DNA from: Rhizobium sp. Leaf262
GTDB lineage: Bacteria > Pseudomonadota > Alphaproteobacteria > Rhizobiales > Rhizobiaceae
Length of the DNA: 64,000 nucleotides
Direction: 5' to 3'
Assembly: GCF_001422245.1 (NCBI RefSeq)
Contig: NZ_LMMM01000008.1
Span: forward strand, 19,644-83,643
Position numbers and translations under genes: made by a program
Part shown: piece after piece, positions 26,564 through 35,846 of the stretch
Layout of the letters: every line of letters begins with the position of its first letter
Position numbering within the stretch: position 1 is the stretch's first letter
Notes under the pieces: generated by a model
What the model was told of the DNA's origin: nothing
Database searches by the model: none
What the model saw: the letters and a program-made list of their open reading frames with translations, nothing else

Positions 26564-27639
26564 GTCTCGACGAGCGCATTGCCCGATCGCAGGTCGGGGA
26601 GGGCTTTGTCGAACGCTCGCATTTTACCGATGCGTGCGCGACGCTATGGATTGATGGTGAACTCGTTCATCTCGAAGACCTCGTCCTGCATGATGCCACC
26701 AAAGACATCCGCACACCAACCCACGAGCTCACAATTGCCCGCGACGTGTTGCGCACTCGCAGGCGCATCGTCGCGCAGCCGTCTGGCTGGGCACTCAGCC
26801 CTGCCGGACTTCGAAGCCTCCGCGGGCACGACGTCGCCGGCGTCGCGCCTGCAGTATCCTTGAGTGATGAGACCTCCGTCATTGTAGACGACGAGGCGGC
26901 GCCCAACACTGCGAACGGCGCTGGGGAGGCCAACGAGGATGACGGTGCGAGCACGCTTGCGGAAGAATTCGCTGCCATCGACGCGTTGCTCGCCCGCTCG
27001 GACGCCGCCATCGAGCAGGCAAAGCGTCCCAGCAAATCGGCGGCTGGGCGTGCGGCCGAAAAAAATCCGATGATCTATGATCTCGACTGGGACGAGGATC
27101 AGCGGCTGGAGGAATGGCACGGTGTCGTACGACAGGCCGAAAATTTGCCGCCAGTGCTGCAGGCGATCATCGCCCTCGATGCCTGGAACGAACTTTTAGT
27201 GCTGCAACATGCGCCCTGGCTCGGCCGCTTGCTGGCCGCGTCGATCCTGCGCCAGGCTGGCATCACCACCGGTGCGCATCTTGCGGCTGTCAATCTCGGC
27301 CTGAGAACCATTCCGGTCGATCGCCGTCGACATCGTGACCGCGAGACAAGGCTGCTGGCGATCGCGCATGGTTTCGTGGCGGCTGCAGAGCTCGGGCTTA
27401 AAGAACATGACCGGTTGACGCTGGCACGACAGATGATGGAGCGCAAATTGGCGGGAAGACGAACGTCTTCAAAACTGCCAGAGCTGATCGAGCTGGTGAT
27501 CTCGCGGCCGCTGGTGTCGGCCGGGATGATCGCGAAGGAGCTTGCCGTCACGCCGCGGGCGGCGCTGCGGATCGTCGAGGAGTTGGGCTTGCGGGAGATG
27601 ACGGGGAGGGGGAGGTTTCGGGCGTGGGGCATAATTTGA
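26564..27639 (+). pseudogene. RHE_PE00001-like (DUF1612/HTH) gene, 5'-truncated by the tni module
   Basis: From about 26564 the plus strand reads [21 protein letters not shown], then [21 protein letters not shown], and runs to a stop at 27639 with a C-terminal winged-helix segment ([28 protein letters not shown]). This is the DUF1612/HTH family found on rhizobial plasmids. The first tens of codons are missing, and the frame has no start before the tni boundary; an internal GTG at 26746 could at most give a shortened protein. The break marks the transposon insertion point. Confidence 0.78.
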
Positions 27640-27829
27640 TACCAAACCGGGGATTCTAACTGCGCACCCCCAAGGGTTCCTTGTATTCTTAGTTAAATCC
27701 CAAGCTTAGCCATAATGAAATTCGATTATGCGGTATAGCGCACTCAACCCACTGGCGCGATGCATGCGTTAGTTTTACTACTTTTAGAATATATGATTCT
27801 GGTGAAGTAGGCTGCGGTTCATTTTGGCG

Positions 27830-28756
27830 ATGTCGGTGAAAGTTGATTTTGAAGTATTAGTGGACACTTCACTGTCCACTGTTTGCTCGTCGGAGCAATT
27901 AAAGACAGCTCTGAACAAGCGATTTATCAGCCTCATCAATGATTACGAGGATGGCAAATGGCGGTTCGCGAAATTTCAAACCTATCTCTGGGACAATATC
28001 GCGCAGACCGCGCTTTCTCAACGCGAACGGGATTCTCTTGCGGGTAAAAGTCATTCACAGCTCGTAGAAGCAGCCAGGAACCTGCGTTTCTCTGATGCTG
28101 ATGAAGTTGGCGAGGGAAGCGAAATCGCAGAGATTTTTCTTTATGGCTTTATGAAAGATCACTTTGGGGCTTTGCCTGTGGTTCCCAAAATATTCTACAA
28201 GCAAAACGCTCAGGACAATGCCAAAGGCGCGGACAGCGTGCATATCGTCGTAAAGGATGACGATTTTACCCTTTGGTTCGGAGAGGCGAAGTTTTACAAC
28301 TCAATAGAAGATAAGAGGCTCGACAGTATAGTCACCTCTGTTTTGAAATCGCTTCAGACTGATAAGCTGAAGAAAGAAAACATTATCGTTACAAATGTGT
28401 CTGATATTTACCAGCTTCCGATCGGCTCAGATTTACAGGCTCGAATAGTTGCGGCAATCCGGCCGAAGGAGTCGATTGATAAACTGAAGAGCAGGATAAA
28501 CGTCCCGATCATGATTTTGCATGAGTGCGACATCACGTCTAAGAATATAGATCTGACAGATAGCTATAGAAAATTAATAAGTTCCCATCATATGGAGCGC
28601 GTTGAAGCGTACTATAAAAAGCAACTAGCGAAATCAACATCTGTATTCAAGTATAGTGATGTTAAATTTCATGTAATACTATTTCCAGTTCCTAATAAGC
28701 AGGCAATAGTTAAGGCGTTTGTGTCCGGAGTCCAATTTTATAAGTCTCAGGGATAG
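27830..28756 (+). CDS. hamA: Hachiman anti-phage nuclease HamA (DUF1837)
   Basis: A 308-residue DUF1837 protein. The segment EIAEIFLYGFMKDHFGALPVVPKIFYKQN (about 98-126) followed by KGADSVHIVVKDDDFTLWFGEAKFY (about 132-156) is the HamA core. Asp135, Glu152 and Lys154 form the PD-(D/E)xK-type nuclease site (GEAK). In Hachiman, HamA is the effector nuclease held by the HamB helicase and released by damaged or invading DNA. The helicase gene follows 4 bp later. Base composition is clearly richer in A+T than the flanking plasmid genes, a sign of transfer. A TTG two codons upstream is an alternative start. Confidence 0.9.
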   Translation: MSVKVDFEVLVDTSLSTVCSSEQLKTALNKRFISLINDYEDGKWRFAKFQTYLWDNIAQTALSQRERDSLAGKSHSQLVEAARNLRFSDADEVGEGSEIAEIFLYGFMKDHFGALPVVPKIFYKQNAQDNAKGADSVHIVVKDDDFTLWFGEAKFYNSIEDKRLDSIVTSVLKSLQTDKLKKENIIVTNVSDIYQLPIGSDLQARIVAAIRPKESIDKLKSRINVPIMILHECDITSKNIDLTDSYRKLISSHHMERVEAYYKKQLAKSTSVFKYSDVKFHVILFPVPNKQAIVKAFVSGVQFYKSQG

Positions 28757-28760
28757 CGAG

Positions 28761-30860
28761 ATGGATGTTTTTGACGTCTGCCAAGAAGTGAATGAACTGA
28801 TATTTTCGGGTGACCAGGTTTCCGCCCGAAATAAGCTGATTGCTCTTTTGGCCGAACTTAGTGCAGAGAAAGCTGAGTACCCAGAGGTGCTGAACTATCA
28901 AATCCGCGAGACTGGCCTCTATCCCTATCTGCAGACTGATCACGCATCGTGGCAGCAGAAGTTCATAATCGAAGCGTTCAAGGTGGATGTAGGCCGAGCT
29001 CATGCTACTCTGCATCGCGAGCAATCGTTGGTGCTTTCCCATCTTTTAGAGGGTACGGATATTGCGGTCAGTGCCCCCACCAGCTTCGGGAAGAGCTTCA
29101 TTATAGATGCCTTTATTGCTGCGAAGGAGCCAGAAAATGTTGTGCTGATAGTTCCCACTATTGCATTAATGGATGAGACACGGCGCCGCGTTTTCAAAAA
29201 GTTCTCAGATAAGTACAACATCATTACGACGTCGGATATGCCACTTGGCAAACGCAATATCCTAATTTTCCCCCAGGAACGCGCGTTCGGTTACCTGAAC
29301 AAGCTGAGCACCATCGACCTTTTGATAGTAGACGAATTTTACAAAGCCAGCGCAGTACACGATAAAGATCGGTCGCCGTCGCTCGTAAAAGCTATTTTGA
29401 AACTGTCCAAGATAGCCAAACAGCGCTACTTCCTCGCCCCGAACATTAAACGGCTCGAGGAAAGTGTTTTTACACGCGGAATGAAGTTCATTGAGCTGCT
29501 TGATTTTAATACAGTATTTCTTGAAATATTTGAAATTTATAAGCATATAGGAAAAGATGAGGCCAAGAAAAGCGAAGAGTTGCTTAAAATAATTTCTCCT
29601 CGGACTTCAAAGTCCTTAATATATGCTGGATCATATCCGCAAATTGATAAAGTTGCCAACCTTGTAGTTGGAAATCTGGGAGTTCTCGATCGGCCGCTAT
29701 TGAACCATTTTTCACGATGGCTTGCCGATAACTATGATCCCAACTGGCAATTAACAAACCTCGTGCGCCGCGGAGTAGGAGTACACAATGGGCGAATGCA
29801 TAGATCACTTAGCCAGATACAGGTCAAAATATTTGAATCAAAGCATGGTTTCGACAGTATAATTTCGACATCCTCAATTATTGAAGGGGTGAATACATCT
29901 GCTGAAAACGTTATAATTTGGCGGAGCAAGGTTGGCAGCAGCAATCTAAAAAACTTTATGTATAAAAATATCATCGGCCGAGGCGGGCGGATGTTCAAAC
30001 ACTTCGTTGGTAAAATATACCTTCTTGAGGCTCCTCCAAAAGATGAAGACGCCCAGCTTCAAATTGATTTCCCCGACACGATTTTGGGCGACATTGATGA
30101 GGAATTGCACCGTGAATCCCTGACGCACGAACAGGTCCAGAAAATCGTTGAGTACAAGAGCACGATGGGCAACATCCTTGGACCTGATGAATTTGCGCGC
30201 TTGAGCAAGAGCAACGTGCTGCAAAACAGTGACTCAGATTTCATCATGCGGGTCGCTGAGAATATGAAGGCACAGCCCGAGGAATGGCGTGGCTTAGCTT
30301 ACCTCAACTCCGATAATCCCGACCATTGGGATCGATTACTTTATTTGATCATAAATCTCAGCCCGGCGGGATGGGATGTGAAATTCAGTAAGCTTGTCTC
30401 CTTTGTGAAAATTCTCTCGAGAAACTGGCGCCGGGAAATTCCGGATCTATTGCTGGAGCTTGATGATGAGGGAATTGACGTGGAGTTGTTCTTTCAGCTT
30501 GAACGTACGGTAACGTTCAAGCTCACTACTTTGTTGAGCGACGCCAATGAACTTCACAAGGTCATCGTCGATCCCAATGTAGATGTGTCACCTTTTATTG
30601 CGCGACTGGGGCATGCGTTTTTGCCCGGCGCCGTTTATCAGCTAGAAGAGTACGGGCTACCAAGAATGATTTCGCGAAAAATTCATCGGAGCGGCGCCAT
30701 GAATTTCAACGATCCAAGCCTTGATCTGCCCACCGCGATAAAAGCTTTTCAGTCGATAGGCTTGGAAACTATCAGCAAAATACCTAGCCTTTCCCGTTTT
30801 GACGTATATGTACTGAAGTTCTTTTATGAAGGGATCACTCAGGATCCAATCAAGAGTTAG
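28761..30860 (+). CDS. hamB: Hachiman DExH-type helicase HamB
   Basis: A 699-residue superfamily 2 helicase. Motif I is APTSFGKS at residues 105-112, motif II is DEFYK at 191-195 (in place of DEAH), and motif VI is GRGGRMFKHFVGKIYLLE in the second RecA-like domain. The C-terminal 250 residues are a helical extension. HamB senses DNA and controls the HamA nuclease. The start at 28761 is 4 bp after the hamA stop; the frame is open from 28719, overlapping hamA. The coding sequence is A+T-rich like hamA. Confidence 0.9.
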   Translation: MDVFDVCQEVNELIFSGDQVSARNKLIALLAELSAEKAEYPEVLNYQIRETGLYPYLQTDHASWQQKFIIEAFKVDVGRAHATLHREQSLVLSHLLEGTDIAVSAPTSFGKSFIIDAFIAAKEPENVVLIVPTIALMDETRRRVFKKFSDKYNIITTSDMPLGKRNILIFPQERAFGYLNKLSTIDLLIVDEFYKASAVHDKDRSPSLVKAILKLSKIAKQRYFLAPNIKRLEESVFTRGMKFIELLDFNTVFLEIFEIYKHIGKDEAKKSEELLKIISPRTSKSLIYAGSYPQIDKVANLVVGNLGVLDRPLLNHFSRWLADNYDPNWQLTNLVRRGVGVHNGRMHRSLSQIQVKIFESKHGFDSIISTSSIIEGVNTSAENVIIWRSKVGSSNLKNFMYKNIIGRGGRMFKHFVGKIYLLEAPPKDEDAQLQIDFPDTILGDIDEELHRESLTHEQVQKIVEYKSTMGNILGPDEFARLSKSNVLQNSDSDFIMRVAENMKAQPEEWRGLAYLNSDNPDHWDRLLYLIINLSPAGWDVKFSKLVSFVKILSRNWRREIPDLLLELDDEGIDVELFFQLERTVTFKLTTLLSDANELHKVIVDPNVDVSPFIARLGHAFLPGAVYQLEEYGLPRMISRKIHRSGAMNFNDPSLDLPTAIKAFQSIGLETISKIPSLSRFDVYVLKFFYEGITQDPIKS

Positions 30861-30880
30861 CCTTCGACTATAATGATCAA

Positions 30881-31810
30881 TCAGACAGCGTCGCTGACAC
30901 GCATTTCAACATTCAATCCAGCAGCAGCAGCCATATTGATCAACGTGTCCAAGCCGAAAACGCCTACCTCGTGCCGGAGCAGATCTGACACACGAGGCTG
31001 AGTTACGCCAAGTAGCCGGGCAGCTTCCGCCTGCGTCCAGCCCTTTGCTTTCACACGGCTCCCAATCGCCGTGATTAAAATCACACGCAATTTCATGTTT
31101 TGGGCACATGCGGAGTCTCCATCCACTGGATTGGTCGCATTGGCTATGCTTTTTTCGCCCCCCGAAACCACACGCTTGGAGGTGGTCTCATGGTAGGGTC
31201 TAGGCGCCATATGGGGTGCGTTTTTTTTGCTCTTTTGCTCTAGCTCGCTGTCGTTGACATCGAGAGTGAATTGCTTTTGCGATATGTCCGCAATTTTCGA
31301 GGATAGGCCGATCTTTTCCTCTGCTTTGGTCCGAGCGTGGTCGGACATAAACGTAAGCAGGTAGTTCAACCCCTCTTCGTCAGCGACAGTGACGAAATCC
31401 TTATTTTTATTTACGAACACAACGGACTTTTTATCTTCTTTTATTAGCTGAATGACATTGCTCAGTGTGCCTGTGCTCTTGCAATCCCAAACCATTAGGC
31501 CGTAATTGCTGGCGTGGGCCATCTCGATGTCTTTAGCAGTGTAAAAGGCTCGACTACCGGGCGGCGCTTTCGGGTGAATATGAGTGACCGGCCATTCGGC
31601 CAAGTTATTGCGCGGCCGATCACCGCTGCAAAACACGGTCACTCTCTTAGCGCCATACTCAACAAGGCACTGTTGGATCGATGTATCCGCGCCGTCTGCG
31701 TCTCCGACGACAATATCGAGGTCGGACGCAACGATCTTCTCAATCCTACTTTTAACTTTCTCATGCAGGCGGCTGATTGATATGGAACCTGCGATAAAAA
31801 CGGTGTTCAT
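30881..31810 (-). CDS. SLOG-domain protein fused to XRE/HigA-like HTH
   Basis: A 309-residue fusion. Residues 1-150 resemble a SLOG/LOG nucleotide-binding domain: FIAGSISIS at the N-terminus, GDADGADTSIQ at 36-46, and KDIEMAHASNYGLMVWDCKSTGTLSNVIQLI at 93-123, where an acidic site and a GT-type loop would contact a nucleotide. Residues about 155-235 are a polar linker. Residues about 238-309 form a helix-turn-helix (GWTQAEAARLLGVTQPRVSDLL) like HigA-type antitoxins. The gene ends 20 bp from convergent hamB and starts 4 bp after a phosphoribosyltransferase gene. A nucleotide-sensing regulator of that enzyme or of a defence response is inferred; no characterised match is known to me. Confidence 0.75.
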   Translation of the reverse strand: MNTVFIAGSISISRLHEKVKSRIEKIVASDLDIVVGDADGADTSIQQCLVEYGAKRVTVFCSGDRPRNNLAEWPVTHIHPKAPPGSRAFYTAKDIEMAHASNYGLMVWDCKSTGTLSNVIQLIKEDKKSVVFVNKNKDFVTVADEEGLNYLLTFMSDHARTKAEEKIGLSSKIADISQKQFTLDVNDSELEQKSKKNAPHMAPRPYHETTSKRVVSGGEKSIANATNPVDGDSACAQNMKLRVILITAIGSRVKAKGWTQAEAARLLGVTQPRVSDLLRHEVGVFGLDTLINMAAAAGLNVEMRVSDAV

Positions 31811-31814
31811 TGGC

Positions 31815-32405
31815 TCACTTCCAAGTCACGGCAACAGCGTAGACCCGTGCGATCTTCGGGTAGGTCTTAAGTGTTTTACACACCGCGTCCATCGTTGCGC
31901 CAGTATCATATAGGTCATCTAACAGTAAGGCGTTCCAACTACCATCGCCAGAAATCTGATCGTTAATCGAAAAACGCCCAGCGAGCGCGGCATCCTTTTC
32001 TGCCTTTGTGTTTAAATTCTTGAGCGGCGTGCTGCCCTCAGGAGCCGGAGCCTTTACGACGATGTTGTTGAACACGCTGGCGTCAATGACCTTGGCCAGT
32101 TCGTTGGCGATCTCATCGACAGGTTGTCTGGCACGCAGGGTGGACGCAGGCATGGGTACTATCAACCCTATCGTTTCAAATAGTGGTAGAATTGACGTCT
32201 TAATTTGGGCGGCTATCGGTCCAGCCTGCGACCAGTCATTGCGATATTTGAGCTGATAAAGTGCTTCTCCGGGCTCTGACCTGGTGGTGTCATAAGTAGG
32301 GTGGCCAAATTCATTGTGCCCGGTGAAGGTGCTGTGGAGAGAATGCTTGTGTAATGCGTATCCCAAATCCCAGGATCCTGTGATTTGCTTTATCTGAACT
32401 TGCAT
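31815..32405 (-). CDS. ComF-like phosphoribosyltransferase
   Basis: A 196-residue PRTase. The PRPP-binding signature LLLDDLYDTGATM is at about residues 160-172, after a VPMPASTLRARQPVDEIANELA segment at 83-104 typical of ComF-type proteins. There is no N-terminal zinc finger as in ComFC. The enzyme would transfer phosphoribosyl groups or hydrolyse a nucleotide. Its stop is 4 bp before the SLOG-HTH start, so the two almost certainly form an operon. A possible promoter lies about 20-50 bp upstream. Confidence 0.82.
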   Translation of the reverse strand: MQVQIKQITGSWDLGYALHKHSLHSTFTGHNEFGHPTYDTTRSEPGEALYQLKYRNDWSQAGPIAAQIKTSILPLFETIGLIVPMPASTLRARQPVDEIANELAKVIDASVFNNIVVKAPAPEGSTPLKNLNTKAEKDAALAGRFSINDQISGDGSWNALLLDDLYDTGATMDAVCKTLKTYPKIARVYAVAVTWK

Positions 32406-32724
32406 AAATTTGACCCCCCCGTGACGCCACCTCTGGTTGAGGACTATGCAATATTTTGCTTAGAATGCAAGGCGAATGCGGGTTGCGGCATAATGTTAAA
32501 GTTGAACTTCTCTACGCAGGGGGGGTAGCCGGAGAGCCGACAGGCAAGGGCTGGCCGCAAAGCTCGAAATTGCGGCGCCGCTCGGCCGAATCGCCTTAAG
32601 CGTGTATGTCTATATGGAGATTTGTAAGGGAGTGCGTCGATCCATCTTGACCGGTCACTGTGCATCCGTATTACGGTGCCCGCAGGAACGATGCTAGCCA
32701 GCCCAAGACGTTGCACAGGAGCGT
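32406..32724 (-). promoter_or_regulatory. 319-bp leader region before the PRTase gene
   Basis: No gene is supported here. On the minus strand, TTGCAT and CATAGT spaced by 16 bp (within 32440-32480) could be a promoter for the PRTase-SLOG pair. A run of seven or more G lies near 32519, and GCCGCAA / TTGCGGC at 32554-32576 can form a 7-bp hairpin. An unannotated small RNA cannot be excluded. Confidence 0.35.
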
Positions 32725-34524
32725 TCAAGCAGCACCCCAAACCTCCAAATCTGAGCCAACCGCGTTCGCCGATAGTCTTGCTGCAAGGAGTAACGTGTTG
32801 AGTTGCTTCATCTTCAGGGTTCTTCTTTGGGAAGCTTGGCCATTCGCACATTCGTCATGTTCGGTCTCCGTTAATTGAGGCTGAAGAATCACTACTCGCT
32901 TTTTGTAGCCGATGGGAAGCGCCTGAACTCGGGCGATAAGTCCAGTTCTGTCGGGTTGTCGAATACCGTTGTGCCAAACGGCGTCCGCGATAAGATGATG
33001 GCGTCCAGCGTCTAGCGTGTCTGTCAAGGATTGTCGTTCCAGATGACGAAGGTTCTTGACGGCTTGACCCGTAACGACCTCGTACTTCGATGCGGAGACT
33101 TCCCTTGTGACAGCCGAAGAGCCAGCCCCTTTTGCGTGGATCAGAGTGACAAGGTTTGTGGCATCATCAATGTGAACGAAATCAGCAAGTTCCATCGAAC
33201 CGTCATCGCTAGCCAACCAGCCGGTGTTAAAAATGTCGTGGCAATAGCCAAATAGCGAGTCGTCGTGCTGACCCGGCGCCTTCGGCGTCCCGATAGACAA
33301 ACCGAGGGTCTGCCCTACCAGTATAACTGGCTTTTCCTGCGTCACATTGTAATTGGCTAAGTTCTTGAACTGCCAATTGGGAAACCACTGGTCAGTGTAA
33401 GCGCTTCTGAAACATTTTCCTCCGGAAATAGTATGGCCACTGCCATAGTAGATTTTGAGCCAATCATATTCCGCTATCAGGGCATCGAAAGCCGGCCGGC
33501 CGGCCGCTCCCGTCACGGGTCGAGTCGTCCAGTCAAAACCGAGTGTGATCTTGTCGCCAGCTAGAGTTGGAGTGATAGATAGGTCTCCTAGTAGCGTCAT
33601 TTCGAAGGTCACTGTTGCGACGAGATTCGGTCCTGCGCCAGGAACCACGGAGAATTCGGCCCCGTAGGCCCATTGTGCGGCGCGTTCCTTCAGGGTCTGA
33701 TCGGTGTCCTCAGCCAAAAGTTCCGGTGGAACCACGGCGATCGCGTCGCCGTCGCTGACGGTTGCCAGATCGTTAACCGCCTGCGCAAGAGCAGGGAAGC
33801 GCACGGTTGGTGGAGTCGCCCCGACCGAAGCCGCCACGTCGAGCAAGATCTCCGTGTCTGTTAAGAAGTCAGCCCAAGTCTTGGGGCGGTTGAGCCAGAG
33901 GCGAGCGTCATCTGGGGAGGCACCGACCACTTGACTCGCTGCGCCACTCGACAGGACCAGCGGCACTTTGCTGCGGACCGCCTTAAAGGCGTAGGTCTGA
34001 TCGCCGAGAGGATCAATGGCGAACTCCAATGCACGTCCCATCAAGGTCTTCGCGTCAGGCTTGGCGTCAGAGCGGGCGTGAATACCGTCTAACCACAGCG
34101 CTTTGGTCTCACTGCCGACGAAGCCGGATTCGATCTCGGTTCGGGAGATGGGGCGTGCCGCTGTGAGTTTGCGATCAATCTGCGGACGAACGGCCGACTC
34201 GGATGCAGAGATTGCGGCTAAGCTTCCTTTCACTGAAATGGTCAGCAGGTGGTGGGCCAGATCAGTATATGTTCCCGATGGTGCCCAGGCCGGTTCCGAC
34301 CGGTGTTGATATTCAATGGTTACCGTGCGCAACGCACCGCTTACGATGGGTGGGGATGTTCTGAGGAGGGTTCTCGGGCCAACAGCCACGCCTATCAAAG
34401 CTTCGAGCTCAGCTGTGAGAGCCCGGAGAAGGCGGGCGTTGGCGATTTTGCCTACACCCCGCAAGAGCATGGGTGCAAGATAGGGGCGGAGCGGTATCGT
34501 AGCGTGCGAGCGAGCCATGCCCAC
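32725..34524 (-). CDS. Defence-island protein with PD-(D/E)xK-like region
   Basis: A 599-residue protein that I cannot assign to a named family. No signal peptide or membrane segment is visible. Residues 443-495 (MELADFVHID, then TLIHAKGAG, then KYEVVTGQAVKNLR) follow a pattern seen in restriction-like nuclease domains of defence proteins: acidic residues Glu445 and Asp448, then a beta strand ending His-Ala-Lys with Lys465, then a helix. Residues 376-384 (YTDQWFPNW) are aromatic. It lies on the same strand as, and 319 bp upstream of, the PRTase-SLOG pair. A nuclease effector is a hypothesis only. Confidence 0.6.
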   Translation of the reverse strand: MGMARSHATIPLRPYLAPMLLRGVGKIANARLLRALTAELEALIGVAVGPRTLLRTSPPIVSGALRTVTIEYQHRSEPAWAPSGTYTDLAHHLLTISVKGSLAAISASESAVRPQIDRKLTAARPISRTEIESGFVGSETKALWLDGIHARSDAKPDAKTLMGRALEFAIDPLGDQTYAFKAVRSKVPLVLSSGAASQVVGASPDDARLWLNRPKTWADFLTDTEILLDVAASVGATPPTVRFPALAQAVNDLATVSDGDAIAVVPPELLAEDTDQTLKERAAQWAYGAEFSVVPGAGPNLVATVTFEMTLLGDLSITPTLAGDKITLGFDWTTRPVTGAAGRPAFDALIAEYDWLKIYYGSGHTISGGKCFRSAYTDQWFPNWQFKNLANYNVTQEKPVILVGQTLGLSIGTPKAPGQHDDSLFGYCHDIFNTGWLASDDGSMELADFVHIDDATNLVTLIHAKGAGSSAVTREVSASKYEVVTGQAVKNLRHLERQSLTDTLDAGRHHLIADAVWHNGIRQPDRTGLIARVQALPIGYKKRVVILQPQLTETEHDECANGQASQRRTLKMKQLNTLLLAARLSANAVGSDLEVWGAA

Positions 34525-34681
34525 AACTAATCAGTTTGGGACGATGTGTCGAGATTGATGATTGCGGGGTTCATCCTCATTCTCTGTGATTCAGCGGCGG
34601 TAAATGTTCGTCTGCTTGTGCGGGACAGGTATTCTATGTAGCTGTTGTAAAATTGAAGTATTCGGCAGCGAGGGGATAAGC

Positions 34682-34817
34682 TTGCCTATCGAGAGCATCC
34701 ATACATACCTTGTCTATCCGAATAAGGGGGCTGCCGACCCGTCAGCCATTGTCGGGAGCCAAGTACCGCATGAAGGCGACATGTTCGTCCTAATGAGGAA
34801 CGTGTCGAAAAGACCGA
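34682..34817 (+). pseudogene. Truncated divergent ORF of the defence island
   Basis: A frame starting TTG at 34682, with GAGGGG just upstream, reads LPIESIHTYLVYPNKG and then VGSQVPHEGDMFVLMRNVSKR, which looks like a genuine N-terminus. It then runs into IS21 sequence at about 34817 and stops. It is divergent from the 599-residue gene, which starts 157 bp away. The family is not recognised. The rest of the gene was presumably lost when the IS element inserted or rearranged. Confidence 0.5.
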
Positions 34818-35846
34818 TACTTGCTGCAAACACACGAGATGCTCTTTGACGCGCACTGGCACGGCTTCCGTGTCTTCGGCGGCGTGCCTGGTCGTGGCAT
34901 TTACGATAACATGAAGACAGCGGTCGATCGTGTGGGTCGCGGCAAGGAGCGACAGGTCAACATGCGCTTCCTCGCGATGACGAACCATTACGTCTTTGCA
35001 CCTGAGTTCTGCAATCCAGCGGCCGGTTGGGAAAAGGGTCAGGTCGAGAAGAACGTCCAGGATGCCCGACCACGCTTGTGGCAACAGATGCCAGACTTTC
35101 CAAATCTGATGGCTTTGAATGACTGGCTGGAGCAACATTGCCAGGAGCTGTGGCGGGACACGGCGCATGGCACCTTGCCCGGTTCTATCGCAGATGTTTG
35201 GGCCGATGAGCGAGCAGCATTGATGGCATTGCCGACTGCATTTGACGGCTTCGTCGAGCAGAGCAAGCGCGTCTCACCAACATGCCTGATTACCTTCGAG
35301 CGGAACCGCTACAGCGTGCCTGCATCATTTGCAAACCGGCCCGTCAGCCTGCGGATATATCCCGAGCGCCTGGTCGTCGCAGCCGAGGGAAACATTCTAT
35401 GTGAACACGCGCGGGTCATCGAGCGCAGCCACAGGCTACCCCGGACAATCTATGATTGGCGACATTATCTGACGGTCATCCAGCGCAAGCCCGGTGCCCT
35501 GCGCAATGGTGCTCCCTTCCTGGAATTGCCGTTTGCCTTTCGACAACTACAGGACCAGATGCTTCGCCACCCCGGTGGTGATCGTGAGATGGCCGATATC
35601 CTTGCCCTCGTCCTTCATCACGACGAACAGGTTGTCGTCAGGGCTGTAGAACTGGCTTTGGATCAAGGCGTGGCAACCAAAACGCATGTGCTGAATCTTC
35701 TGCACCGTCTCATCGACGGCAAGACGAACGAGGGTCCCGACGTCGATACGCCACAGGCACTGACCTTGCTACGTGAACCCAAGGCCAATGTAGAACGCTA
35801 CGATGGCTTGCGCGTCCGGATCGTGGGAGGTCGCCATGCGTCATGA
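34818..35846 (+). pseudogene. istA: IS21-family transposase IstA, 5'-truncated
   Basis: The frame begins inside the protein (LLQTHEMLFDAHWHGFRVFGGVPGRGIYDNMKTAV) and keeps the last part of the DDE core (GWEKGQVEKNVQDARPRLWQ, with the Glu) and the C-terminal domain to a stop at 35846. The helix-turn-helix and the first catalytic Asp are missing, so the transposase should be inactive. Its end overlaps istB by 11 bp, as in intact IS21 elements. Confidence 0.88.
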
